This document shows, piece by piece, positions 23,640 to 34,493 of a stretch of DNA of 64,000 nt (position 1 is the stretch's first letter; every line of letters begins with the position of its first letter). The translations under genes were made by a program, and so were the position numbers. Below the pieces are notes generated by a model. It ran no database searches. It was not told the DNA's origin and was given only the letters and a program-made list of their open reading frames with translations. Source of the stretch: Linum tenue (lineage: Eukaryota > Streptophyta > Magnoliopsida > Malpighiales > Linaceae); NCBI GenBank assembly GCA_946122785.1, contig CAMGYJ010000004.1:9384150-9448149 (forward strand). The letters run 5' to 3'.

Positions 23640-23937
23640 ATCTTTATTTTGTTTGGGGTTTAAAGTTGGTGTTGTACTTTATCGATGGAGCAAGCCATTT
23701 TGCAACTATGTTGAAAGAAGGGAACAACACATAAAAAAAGATTCCTCATTGCAACAATGTTGAAAAGCCCTAAACATTTTTTTAGAAAGAGAAATATGGA
23801 TGGCAACTCATCTTGATTTGATAAGTAAGAATGGGGAGCAATTGAGCCATTGATCTCCTTGTAAGCGGGACTACTTAATAAAAAGATAGCATGATAGAAG
23901 GGATGTAGCTCAGAGAATAAAAATGAAATTATATTGA

Positions 23938-24010
23938 GGGGATGTAGCTCAGATGATAGAGGGCTTGTTTAGCATGCGAGAGGTACATAGATCAATATCC
24001 TGCATATTAA
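23938..24010 (+). pseudogene. tRNA-Ala pseudogene, unit 2, copy A
   Basis: Starts like the intact gene (GGGGATGTAGCTCAGATG), but the anticodon stem (CTTGT) and T arm (CATAGATCAATATCCTG) are broken. Flanking spacer repeats that of unit 1, with a period of about 371 bp. Confidence 0.7.
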
Positions 24011-24272
24011 ATTATTTTTTGTGGGTTTTTAAAGTTGGTTTTGCACTTTATCAACGATACCATCACTAGCTGCTTATGCAACTACCTCATTGCAACAATT
24101 TTGAGAAGCCGTAAACAATTTTTTGGGAAAGAGAAATGTGGATAGCGACTCATCTTGTTTTGATAAAGAAGAATGACGAGCAAATGGAACCTAGATCTCC
24201 TTCTAGTTATGACTACTTAATCAAAAGATAGCATGATAGAGAGGATATGGCTCAAATAGAAAGATATGCTAA

Positions 24273-24724
24273 GCGGATGTAGCTCAGATGGTAGAGCGCT
24301 CGCTTGGCATGGGAGAGGTAGGGCTGGCTGTTTGGTCCAGATTGTTTGGTTTTACTCGAAACCGGACCGTATGGGACCGGACTGGGATCGGATAGCAAAC
24401 AATCCAATATCATATTTAGGCTTAGATTTGAGGTAAAAAAAACCGTTTGAGAACGGATCGAAAACCGGATAAAGACTGGATAAGAGACCCCAATCCCCAA
24501 AACTTAACCAACTCCTCACTCTTTGAGGCCTCAGGCCACTCAAATCCCCACAAGCTCAATCTAAAATCAAGACCAAATTGGACTGGACTGTATCCAATCC
24601 AATCGTTGGTCTTTATATTCTTGAAAAGACCGGACCGGGACCGGATCAATTCAGACAAATTTAACCGGACCGGACCGTATAGCCAACCCTAGCGAGAGGT
24701 ACGGGGATTGATACCCAGCTCCCA
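24273..24724 (+). pseudogene. tRNA-Ala-like unit 3, copy A, split by a hAT MITE
   Basis: The 5' half (24273-24318) has anticodon loop TTGGCAT (GGC) and the 3' half is 24692-24724. Between them lies a 373-bp MITE. The acceptor ends GCGGATG and AGCTCCC no longer pair well, so the unit was decaying. Confidence 0.7.
24319..24691. mobile_element. hAT MITE in the tRNA-like unit, copy A
   Basis: Terminal inverted repeats TAGGGCTGGCTGTTTGGTCC and, inward from the right, TAGGGTTGGCTATACGGTCC. The 8-bp TSD is gcgagagg on the right (24692-24699) and gggagagg on the left, with exact identity in copy B. The interior is rich in accggaccg words. No ORF of note. Confidence 0.85.
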
Positions 24725-24844
24725 TTGTTTTGTTTTTAAATTTAGTGTTGTACTTTATTGAGGACACCGTCACTAGCTACTTATTGCAACTACCTCACTG
24801 CAACAATTTTGAAAAGCCGTAAACAATTTTTTGGGAACAGAGAT

Positions 24845-25041
24845 CTGCTACACTCCGACTAGGAGTTTTTCGGCGTAAGCAACACTGGCAGCGATGCTCT
24901 GGTCAGGCTTTACAGCAGGCATCCGACGAGATTCGCGACGGATTTTGTAGCGTCGATGGTCAAGATGGGGAATCTAGGGCCGCTTACTGGACTAATGGTG
25001 AAATCAGAACGAACTGCCGCAAGATTAATGAATTTTAATTT
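24845..25041 (+). pseudogene. peroxidase 3'-end fragment, copy A
   Basis: Aligns with 4085-4281 of the peroxidase gene. It encodes SDALVRLYSRHPTRFATDFV followed by ASMVKMGNLGPLTG. It carries a TAG where the gene has CAG (DQELFG) and a one-base deletion near the end. The upstream part is missing and the fragment abuts the third tRNA unit. It is interrupted at its 3' flank by the element at 25042. A relic of a tandem peroxidase paralogue. Confidence 0.85.
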
Positions 25042-26643
25042 GGATTAATAGTATTTTGTACCCCTCTATTACGATAAATTAACAAACGTATCCATTTATT
25101 AAATTTTTGCACAAATATACCATTCTAAAATTAAAACGTAATGAATTTACCCTTCCATTCATTCATATGTTAAGTGGCAGTTAAATGAGTTGTGAAATGA
25201 CTCCATTACCCACCTTTATTCACAAAATTTTCAGGCGAAGGGGTGTCGTACGACACCCCTACGCAACTCGTAGGTTCGCCCCTGCCCGCAGCGGTTCTGG
25301 GGAAGATGAACGTGAATTAGTTTAGGTTTTTAATTTTTTTTAATTAATAATTTGTGACATAAAATAATTAGAATAACAGATAAATGGATGGAAGGGTAAA
25401 TTCGTTACGTTTTAATTTTAGAACGGTCTATTTGTTTAAAATTTAGTAGAAGGGTACGTTTGTTAATTTAGGGTAAAATACATTGGGTACCACTTAAGTT
25501 TGAGAATTGGGGCAGACATATCATTTTAACTTATGAAAAACATCAATTTTTATTATTTAGTTGGTATCCTCTTTTGAAGACTTGATACCAAATTAATTTT
25601 TGAATAGAAAATTTAGAATCAACTATCCGTATAAGTATTTTCAAATATAATTTTTTTTCTTATAATTGAATTATTCTCTAAAGCAAATATATCCTATGAA
25701 TTCTGTTTAGATGGAATTCTCTTTTGAAGACTTTGACACCAAACAAATTTTTGAATAGAAAATGTAGAATCAATTATCATTATAAGTATTTTCAAATACC
25801 ATCATATGTTATAATAATTGAATAATTTGTTGAAGCAAATATATCCTATGAATTCTATATCGATATAAATAATCTGAGGATGTTATATTTAATTGTTGTA
25901 CATCATGCTGATGTCGTATAATTTTCTATGTTAAATATCCTTGTAATTTTCTAATATTATATTTTAGATGTTCCATATTAATTAAATTTACTAATTCTAA
26001 TTCTCTTCCTATAGTCGTATTTTCTTTTCTAGATTTGTTACGGAATGTTGTAGATTTTATTTATTTATTACTTAGTTACTTCCGTTGTCTTTTCGTTCTA
26101 AATTTTCTTCAATTACTGGAATATGTTTAATTCTTTCTGACTGTGTTTCATTTATCCTTCTTTGGTCTTGATATATTTATGATCAATTAGGTTCTATTTT
26201 AACTATTTTTAATAGTACTTCTAATTTGATTAGCGATTTAAATAGATATTCTAATATTGATTTTAAATATTTATTATTATATTCTATATATTTACTTTTT
26301 CTTGATATTTGTTTATTATTTATACTAATTTAGCTATTTTATTACAATTTTGATTAGTCACTTTAGAAATGTTATGTTAAGAAGGTTTTTTAATTTCTAT
26401 ATTAGATAAAAACTTTGTGATATATAGTTTGGATGTTTTTAAAAGTTTTGGGTACCAAAAAGTAATTAAAATTTTGGATTGGATGGAAAACTAGACGGAT
26501 GCACATTTTGGGGACTTTAAGGGTTCTCGACGCCCTATTTAAACTTAAGTGGTATGTCTACCCAATTCTCAAACTTAAGTGGTACCCGAGTTATTTTACC
26601 CGTTAATTTACCATAATAGAGTGGTACAAAATGCTATTAACCC
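25042..26643. mobile_element. Mutator-type non-autonomous element, copy A (outer)
   Basis: TIRs of about 42 bp start ggattaatagtattttgtac and, inward from the right, gggttaatagcattttgtac. The 9-bp TSD ttttaattt is present at 25033-25041 and 26644-26652. The uninterrupted site is preserved after the peroxidase gene at 4273-4281. A second inverted block (taaattaacaaacgt...aaattttagaac) lengthens the TIR. About 462 bp without the inner element. Confidence 0.85.
25471..26601. mobile_element. Mutator-type non-autonomous element, copy A (inner)
   Basis: TIRs start gggtaaaatacattgggtac and, inward from the right, gggtaaaataactcgggtac, and run about 50 bp. The 9-bp TSD gttaattta lies at 25462-25470 and 26602-26610. 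It inserted into the outer element's terminal inverted repeat region. The AT-rich interior has no ORF. Confidence 0.85.
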
Positions 26644-26652
26644 TTTTAATTT

Positions 26653-26978
26653 CGGTGTTAGTATGTGTTGTTGACTTGTCAACGACTTGTGTTCTTTTAA
26701 TTTATCAACAAAATCAAGTGAATAAAATCTATAAAAAAAATTCTAGTGATTAAATTGGGTTGTTGAGTTAAATGGGCTTTACATGAATCGGGCCGATGAG
26801 CATCATCCGTCCATTTAATTCATGACTACACTCTTCATCTCGCACTGGATAGTGATAGGTTGGTAGGCGTAGCACCATAAGTCCATAACAAACCGCCATA
26901 TCCGGGTTTTTCGAGAATATGAGTAAAAATCTATCGACTGTCGACAACCTACAGATTCCAACTCTTTGGATTGTTGAA
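26653..26978. other. relic of peroxidase 3' flank, copy A
   Basis: Continues the alignment with 4282-4460 and then 16014-16050, beyond the hAT insertion point. No gene. Confidence 0.65.
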
Positions 26979-27239
26979 TCAGAGCCGACTTCGCTGGTTC
27001 CCGAGGAAAGCTGGTGCAACGAGAGAGCACCGTCTTTCGCGGTATTATGGTACACACATACGTGTACGAGTAAGCGCAGTACTAGCGTTAGGCTTTGCAC
27101 GATTGAGTAGTACTTCCCCCAACAATTGCCCCAGTAAGGAGGTAATCTTTTGCCTGCTGCGCTCAATTTTTTGGCAAGGTTACTATTCGTGCGTGTTGTG
27201 GCGAGTTGAACCGCAATTATGTTGTTCTTACCTCCTCAG

Positions 27240-30166
27240 TTCAGTTGGGAAAGATGTGTTGGTTGAGGATTATGATGAGATCGAGGTAGATGAAGATCAG
27301 GACGCTCGGAAGAAGGTAATGATACAGATAGCTCTCTGGCACTGTTGAAGTCAGAGCCGGAAGCATCCTTTGCGGCTGCGCAAGTAACCGAGGCGGTTGC
27401 ACGTCTCGATTTGAACTCAGTTGGGGTGGAGTATAACCTTGTTGAGTGGGCGGAGATGTTCGCGGATGGATAGGTCCCTTCTAATCCGCTTTTGCGCGGG
27501 CCTGATCATGTGTCTGTGCTGAGCCGCAAAGAGTTTCTGGAGTATATCCGCGGTCTCGGCATGCCTCCCCATTGGCAGTACGCCGCTTTTGGAATTCAAT
27601 CGCGTTGGGAATTGTCCCGCTGGGTGGCATGGTGTATACACGGAGTACCGGCGCACGGGTTTTAAGTTTTCTTCTTGAGCCATTGCTTTTGCAGGCTTAA
27701 CAGCCTGGTGAAGTGTTCACATGGGTGATTTTCCCCCTCAATTATATTCCATACCTGCACGCTACGGGGGATGTGAAAACGATGGAATTTACACTCGTCG
27801 TATGATCTGTTCCGCCATATATATAAACTAAAGGTCCCGTGGTTGACCGGCCCAAAGAGAGGAAATAGGCTTTCCATTAAGAGGCGCGATAATCAACCTT
27901 TCGAGTATGTCTATTATTCCCCGAAACTAGAAAATAACTGGTTTGAAAAGTTCTTTTACGTCAAAACAGCGCTCGGGGAGTTTACCGCTGTGCTTGTGGA
28001 ATTCCTTTCTTTGTGGTCCAACGGGAATGTGAAAGAATATGAGTCGACACTTGGCACCTATCCGCGGTTTGAGAATCATTATGGCTTGCTGCTAACTGGG
28101 CGTGTGGATCTCTATTAGAAGGGATAGCGCGAAGCAGTTCTTTCAGAACTTTTTGTTGACGATTAGTGTTTTTCCGCTCTTTGACTTTACTTCCTTCTGT
28201 ATTAATCGGATTCTTACACCCCTGCTTTGAAAGAGTGGATTATAATTTGGGGGCGTCGATAATGACTGTGGCTAACATTCTCGCTCCAACAAGGGGTGGG
28301 AAGAGGAAGAATGTGAGAGCGGAAGGGAACCCGAAGCCTGCTAAGGTGGTGCGAATGGAGCCGCGTGCCGAACCTGTCTCAAAGAAACCTACGAGAGTGG
28401 ACAAGGGTGGTAGGGGAAGCTCTAGTTCTGCGTCGTATCAGCAGACTCTACCCGACATGGGGCTGTTCCAAGATACTGATATGATCCCAAATAGCCAAAT
28501 CTACAAGTTTAAATAATATGACGAAGAAGCTATTGAAGTTGAGGAAAAGAAAGTGAGAATTTGGTCAAGTATTGGAACAATTTAAGGTAGCCTACTTTGG
28601 AGGCTTGGTTCTCTCAATTGGCTCAATGAAAATTCAAGTTTGATAACTTGTTTTGAAGATAAGAAGTTTATCTACATGATGGAATGATTTATAGCCCAAG
28701 ATGAATTCCAGAAGATCATTTTCCAGATGTCCAAATATGCTAGATGGAAACCTGAAAATTGCTTGAAAATGGCCAAGTCTGGAAACTGTTTTGTTAAGCC
28801 TACTTTGGAGCTCAATTCGAGGAGCATGGATCTGATTCGAGTCCAAAGACTTCCATAACATGAAACTAGGTATGTTTATATACAAAGAGAAGGAATTGGA
28901 TGAACGATTGGAATTCTGGAAGGCCTCGAACGAAAGGCGTGAAGTTAGTACGAAAGCTGTTTTTGGATTGTTTGCTGGCAGCTTACTTGTGCTTCAAGAA
29001 AGGGGGTTTGAGTCCAAATTTTGTAACCTTTTTAGGGTAGACTTTCAATTTAATTGTTCCTTGTTCCAGTAGGGTTGTATTAGGGTTTATTTTGCTATAA
29101 AAAGCCTTCTATTTTCGTTGTAAAAAATCGAAACCATTTGGTTTGTGCAAGTTGCGACTTATTTTGGGTTTGGTGAATTCCAAACTTGCCGAGCTTGTTT
29201 ATCGATTGAATAGTCCCTTCAATCCTCATTGAGGTTTCCCCAGGTGTGGAATTATCCTTTGGTTTTGGTTTCGTTGTATCCAAATTCGTATTAAGAACGC
29301 GTTGTTATTGATTCGAGTTCAATCAATCTTCTGATTCATTATTTACTGCGTGAATTTGATAACATACACCCCCAGTGGCGTATCAGAAACCCTTGCCACC
29401 CAGTATCGGGATGTGCGGTTGCCTATCGCGGCCACTCAAAGTCTGCCTTCCGCCCAGTTGGCACTGAAAGCGATCGGTTATGCCTTGGCTCTTCCTGTGC
29501 GAATGGAGAGTAGCGACCCTTATGCTGATCTCGCACATGCCCAGTTCCAAGTATTCGTTTTGAGTTTTTTTTCCTCATAAAATTTTGATGCGTGTACATG
29601 CCCAGCTACCGCGCCCAAAATGAGAGGGTTGTGCTAATGGCGCAGCTCGGGTCATATCATGCAAAGGAGATGCAGTTGCAAACCCAAGTAAGAAGCGTTG
29701 AGCAACAATTTGCAAACGTCAAGAAGAAGTGTGATGACGCGTTTGTTCGCATGGATGAGCCGAATCGTCATTTGATTGACAATCTGGCAGCAGAGATAGA
29801 GAAGGCTCGGTTGGAGGAGCGAGCTACCATTCGGCCAGAGTTGGAAAAGGATTTTGAAGAAGAGTGGAAGACCATTATTGATGAGCTGGACCGTGTTCGC
29901 TCGGAGTCTGAGACTAAGAAGGATGAGTTGAAGAAAAAAATTAAAGTGCTGGAGCGTTCATCCGAGGAATCCAAGGTGGACTTTGCAACAGAGACGATCC
30001 AGGCGTACAATAAGTCAAATGCGTTTACGAAGCATTTGTCGGACTGTATGTATCGTACAATTGTCGTTGTGCGGAAGAAGGTTCGTCCGGACAACCCCGA
30101 CATTCGGTGGGACACCCGCGACATGGTGTGTCATGAGCGAGGCATACTATGGGCTGTGGCGTTCTA
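27240..30166 (+). pseudogene. Tat antisense gene (aORF), copy A, broken and interrupted
   Basis: Plus strand, opposite to the retrotransposon. Conserved blocks in order are AVARLDLNSVGVEYNLVEWA, FLEYIRGLGMPPHWQYA, SIKRRDNQPFEYVYYSPKLE followed by FYVKTALGE, KNVRAEGNPKPAKVV, then, after an insert of about 0.84 kb, RDVRLPIAATQSLPSAQLAL and a C-terminal coiled coil (29690-29990) ending ADCMYRT-like LSDCMYRTIVVVRKKVRP. The same block order occurs in the minus-strand gene 59140-56802 of the other Tat element. Several stops are present. The function is unknown. Confidence 0.7.
28508..29352 (+). mobile_element. insert in the antisense gene, possible solo LTR (copy A)
   Basis: About 0.84 kb separates two blocks that are contiguous in the homologous gene at 57.6 kb. 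It contains a plausible promoter (gctataaaaagcc near 29092) and ends tttgataaca, as LTRs often do. I could not match a TG start or a TSD, so the identity and exact ends are uncertain. Confidence 0.4.
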
Positions 30167-30492
30167 GAGAGATGCATGTCGCACTCGTAAATGGACAAGT
30201 TTGTCTCTAGATCACATATAAGTAATTGCATTGATATTTCTGACTACCATTCATGATGCTTCGACGCGTTTGCTAAGAAATCGCGCGTTACAATGCATGG
30301 GCGGCACAATACATGCGTAAGTTTTGTGTGTTCCATGTTCTTGGTATTTTTGCGCCACTCATTTCCTACAGCTAGAACATGTTTGCGCCTACGACCTCCT
30401 GTATCTGATACGGGCCTTCCATGGCGCGGCTAACTTGTCGTGCTTTTTGTGGCCTGAGTTTTGAGTTATAGTATCTGGCAACTTGCGCTTTT

Positions 30493-32542
30493 GCTCAAGT
30501 GGTGCTTTAGCTCGTGATAGGGACTCCTTTGGGAAACTTGCCCTGAATTGCTTCCCAACTAAGCAACCTCCACACAATTGATTAGGATGATTGATCATAG
30601 GCAAACCCTGCACCATCTTCTTCTGACCGATCAACTTCAGGCCTCCAAAATTCAGATGGCCATACCTAAGATGCCATAGCCATGTATTATCCTTCACACA
30701 TGCATTCAAACACTTCGCCATTTCAGTCTGAATGCTGAACATTCTGTTTCTCGATATTGGGACTCTGGCCAACAACTGCTTCTTCTCATTTAACAGTCAT
30801 GTCCGGGACATAGTACACATCACTGATAAATTGTTGTGAGCCATTCTTGAGCCTGATAAGGATAGTTCCTCTCCCTTTGATAGGAACTTTCGAGGAGTCT
30901 CCAAATATGACATTTCCTTTCAATGATTCATCCATATCCACGAACATGTTTCTTTTTCCACACATGTGGTTTCTTGCTGCATTATCCAGATACCATGTTA
31001 TCTCTCGGTTTTTCATCTCCTTGATGTGATAGCATCAATGTGTCTTTGACTTCTTATTCTTGAACGTTGTTTGCCGTCTCCTCCACTTCTTTAGGCGGAC
31101 TCCAACATTCCGATTCATAATGCCCGTACTTCGAGCAATTATAGCACTGGACGTTGGATTTATCACGACCTTCATTCGATCTCCAATTTCCTCTTGCACG
31201 TCCATGACCACGACCTTCGCCTCTGGTGGACATTTCACAATTGGTCGTGGTGACATTTCCTCCATCTCTACTTTGATATGCTCCTCGGGCGATTCCTCTT
31301 CCTCTACCTCGACCTCTGTACTGACCTCCTCCTCGGGCACCTACTTTCTCCTGAGTGGTAGCTTTCTTGGCTAACACTTGCTCTGACGATTCTTCATTTC
31401 TTTTATTTAGTCTTTCTTCTCGTGCTTCCAGTGAACCGATGACTTCATCCACCGTCAATTTTGATAAGTCTTTGGATTCTTCCATGGCTACCACCACATA
31501 GTCAAACTTTGGTAATATCGATCGTAGAATTTTCTCCACCATCTTGGTCTCTAAATCTTCTACCCATACTACTTCACTTTGCTGGCCACTGACTTCACAC
31601 GAGCGGTGTAATCTGAAATAGATTCACCCTCCTTCATTTTCATGGCTTCAAAATCTCCTCTGAGTGTCTGAAGTCGAACCTTCTTTACTAATTCCACGCC
31701 TTGCATTTCTTTTTGCGAAATCTCCCATGCTTCTGTTATTTGGTCGAACATGGATTCATCAAGACATTGATGAATAAGAGTGAGTGTTTTTTTATCACTC
31801 TTTCAATTCTTTCTCGATACCTCCTTTTCAGCAGTAGATAATCGAGTATCCTCCGCAGGAATCTCGTAACATTTCTCAACAATATTCCAAGCATCTTGGG
31901 ATCCGATCAAGGCTCTCATACGAATGCACCAATTTTTGTAATTGGTTTTGGTAAAGTCGGGAAATTGAATGGGGAAAGTGAATTTTTGGCTATAGGCAAT
32001 GGTGATAACCACCACACGAGAAATTCTTTTCTCATGTGGAAGTTCAGACTACGGTGCAACCACAGAGCATACTCAGAAATAATTGCGCTCTGATACCATT
32101 TTGTTGGAAATAAAATTAATTTATTTCCTTTGGCTAATGGTGGGCACGTATATGGACTAAAGGAAATGGGAACTTTGGCGGGCAGCTCGTATAGAGCTTT
32201 TTTTATTTAGAATGGGGAAATGCTTTCTATTAAATGGGACAAGAAATTTGGTAGAGGAGTTTTGAGAATGGAGGCTTCTTTTATTGTCTTTTGCTTTGCT
32301 TCTTGCTTCTGTCATACCCGAAGTGATCAAGCCTTTTTATAGGTTGTAGAATACAAAAAATCTGGCCTTATTTATTAGGCAATAGGGAACCGCCATAAGC
32401 TTCTAGTTCTCATTTTTTGAGTTTTCTATACCACAGCTAACACCTAACCCAAACCATTTCTACACTTACACACACATAGTCTAGTTCTAGGGTGTTCTGA
32501 TTTTTTTTTAGTTTATTATAATTAAACTTTATTCTTTCAACA
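30493..32542 (-). mobile_element. duplicated 5' half of the Copia element
   Basis: Contains integrase N-terminus, protease, gag, PBS and the 5' LTR (32102-32542), matching 21038-23087 with about 1% change. It lacks RT, RNase H and the 3' LTR because the duplication breakpoint lies in integrase. Confidence 0.9.
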
Positions 32543-32547
32543 GCCGC

Positions 32548-32675
32548 TACCCTCTTGCCGGAATAAACTTGGGAGACGCGGCCAATCAACATCCAGCCAG
32601 TCTTGAGCTTCTCAAATGCCAGGGGACGCGTCTGCGGGATCCTAGTTGTTGCAACAGTTGCGACCGGTGAAGATT
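32548..32675 (-). pseudogene. duplicated fragment of the Copia-interrupted gene
   Basis: Copy of 23093-23219, with one Thr to Ile change. It encodes LKTGWMLIGRVSQVYSGKRV. Confidence 0.5.
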
Positions 32676-33021
32676 TAACAAAATAGTTTTTATTTTTCAT
32701 TTTTGTATAATTTTGATAATGATTTGGAAATTTTAAAATATTTTATTTTTTATTAATGTATTTATTTCCACGTGACACATTTAACGGTCAACTTTGATAG
32801 TTGACTGCCACCTAGGATGATGTTAACGGAGAGTGACCATTGGTGAAACGAATATATAAAGTTAGTGACCACGAATGGAATTAAATATTTTTAGTGACCA
32901 AACATGAACGTTTTTAATAATTTCAGTGACCAAACTTGCAATTAACCCTATAAAAAACACTACTTAAAGACTGCATGGGCGTGGGAATGTAGCTCAGATA
33001 ATAAGCCTATCAATATATCAA

Positions 33022-33094
33022 GGGGATGTAGCTCAGATGGTAGAGCGCTCGCTTAGCATGCGAGAGGTACGGGGATCGATACCCCGCATCTCCA
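33022..33094 (+). tRNA. tRNA-Ala(AGC), copy B, canonical
   Basis: 73 nt with acceptor GGGGATG/CATCTCC, D stem GCTC/GAGC, anticodon stem CTCGC/GCGAG, anticodon AGC, T stem CGGGG/CCCCG with loop ATCGATA, and discriminator A. All four stems pair fully apart from one G-U in the acceptor. No intron. A/B boxes (tagctcagatggtagagc, atcgatacc) are intact. It delivers alanine at GCU codons, and GCC by wobble after A34 to inosine editing. This is the best functional candidate of the six units in the window. Confidence 0.93.
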
Positions 33095-33392
33095 ATCTTT
33101 ATTTTGTTTGGGGTTTAAAGTTGGTGTTGTACTTTATCGATGGAGCAAGCCATTCTGCAACTATGTTGAAAGAAGGGAACAACACATAAAAAAAGATTCC
33201 TCATTGCAACAATGTTGAAAAGCCCTAAACATTTTTTTAGAAAGAGAAATATGGATGGCAACTCATCTTGATTTGATAAGTAAGAATGGGGAGCAATTGA
33301 GCCATTGATCTCCTTGTAAGCGTCACTACTTAATAAAAAGATAGCATGATAGAAGGGATGTAGCTCAGAGAATAAAAATGAAATTATATTGA

Positions 33393-33465
33393 GGTGATGT
33401 AGCTCAGATGATAGAGGGCTTGTTTAGCATGCGAGAGGTACATGGATCAATATCCTGCATATTAA
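33393..33465 (+). pseudogene. tRNA-Ala pseudogene, unit 2, copy B
   Basis: Copy of 23938-24010 with a changed acceptor start (GGTGATG). Stem breaks as in copy A. Confidence 0.7.
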
Positions 33466-33727
33466 ATTATTTTTGTGGGTTTTTAAAGTTGGTTTTGCAC
33501 TTTATCAACGATACCATCACTAGCTGCTTATGCAACTACCTCATTGCAACAATTTTGAGAAGCCGTAAACAATTTTTTGGGAAAGAGAAATGTGGATAGC
33601 GACTCATCTTGTTTTGATAAAGAAGAATGACGAGCAAATGGAACCTAGATCTCCTTCTAGCTATGACTACTTAATCAAAAGATAGCATGATAGAGAGGAT
33701 ATAGCTCAAATAGAAAGATATGCCAAG

Positions 33728-34176
33728 CGGATGTAGCTCAGATGGTAGAGCGCTCGCTTGGCATGCGAGAGGTAGGGCTGGCTGTTTGGTCCAGATTGTT
33801 TGGTTTTACTCGAAACCGGACCGTATGGGACCGGACTGGGATCGGATAGCAAACAATCCAATATCATATTTAGGTTTAGATTTGAGGTAAAAAACCGCTT
33901 GAGAACGGATCGAAAACCGGATAAAGACTGGATAAGAGACCCCAACCCCCAAAACTTAACCAACTTCTCATTCTTTGAGGCCTCAGGCCACTCAAATCCC
34001 CACAAGCTCAATCTAAAATCAAGACCAAATTGGACTGGACTGTATCCAATCCAATCTTTGGTCTTTATATTCTTGAAAAGACCAGACCGGGACCAGATCA
34101 ATTCAGACCAATTTAACCGGACCGGACCGTATAGCCAACCCTAGCGAGAGGTACGGGGATTGATACCCAGCTCCCA
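33728..34176 (+). pseudogene. tRNA-Ala-like unit 3, copy B, split by a hAT MITE
   Basis: Same organisation as 24273-24724. The 5' half here keeps the undamaged sequence gcatgcgagagg, which shows that the TSD gcgagagg is exact. Confidence 0.7.
33773..34143. mobile_element. hAT MITE in the tRNA-like unit, copy B
   Basis: 371 bp with identical 8-bp TSDs gcgagagg (33765-33772 and 34144-34151). Duplicate of 24319-24691. Confidence 0.88.
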
Positions 34177-34296
34177 TTGTTTTGTTTTTAAATTTAGTGT
34201 TGTACTTTATTGAGGACACCGTCACTAGCTACTTATTGCAACTACCTCACTGCAACAATTTTGAAAAGCCGTAAACAATTTTTTGGGAACAGAGAT

Positions 34297-34493
34297 CTGC
34301 TACACTCCGACTAGGAGTTTTTCGGCGTAAGCAACACTGGCAGCGATGCTCTGGTCAGGCTTTACAGCAGGCATCCGACGAGATTCGCGACGGATTTTGT
34401 AGCGTCGATGGTCAAGATGGGGAATCTAGGGCCGCTTACTGGACTAATGGTGAAATCAGAACGAACTGCCGCAAGATTAATGAATTTTAATTT
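34297..34493 (+). pseudogene. peroxidase 3'-end fragment, copy B
   Basis: Same fragment and lesions as 24845-25041, so the peroxidase relic was already broken before the segmental duplication. Confidence 0.85.

Larger units (their letters stand above)
21038..30494 (+). repeat. segmental tandem duplication, copy A (about 9.46 kb)
   Basis: Matches 30493-40904 in order and orientation at about 98-99% by eye. The fixed offset is 9455 at the left end (Copia integrase). The unit starts inside the Copia element and ends inside a Tat element. Copy A lacks two stretches found in copy B (about 288 bp at 36428-36715 and about 669 bp at 39860-40531). Confidence 0.95.
26979..30494 (-). mobile_element. 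Tat-type Gypsy retrotransposon 3' part, copy A
   Basis: The remnant LTR 26979-27124 ends cccaaca and is followed by a PPT-like cctctttaatggggc (minus strand in copy B). The region between integrase and the 3' LTR follows, carrying an antisense (plus-strand) gene. It is truncated on the right by the duplication junction. The intact-order version is copy B plus 40905-46739. Confidence 0.75.

Noticed and set aside
23567..24724. tRNA-Ala cluster as a plastid or mitochondrial DNA insertion
   Set aside because: Organellar tRNA-Ala has a long intron and a UGC anticodon. These units are intronless with AGC or GGC, and the spacers look nuclear.
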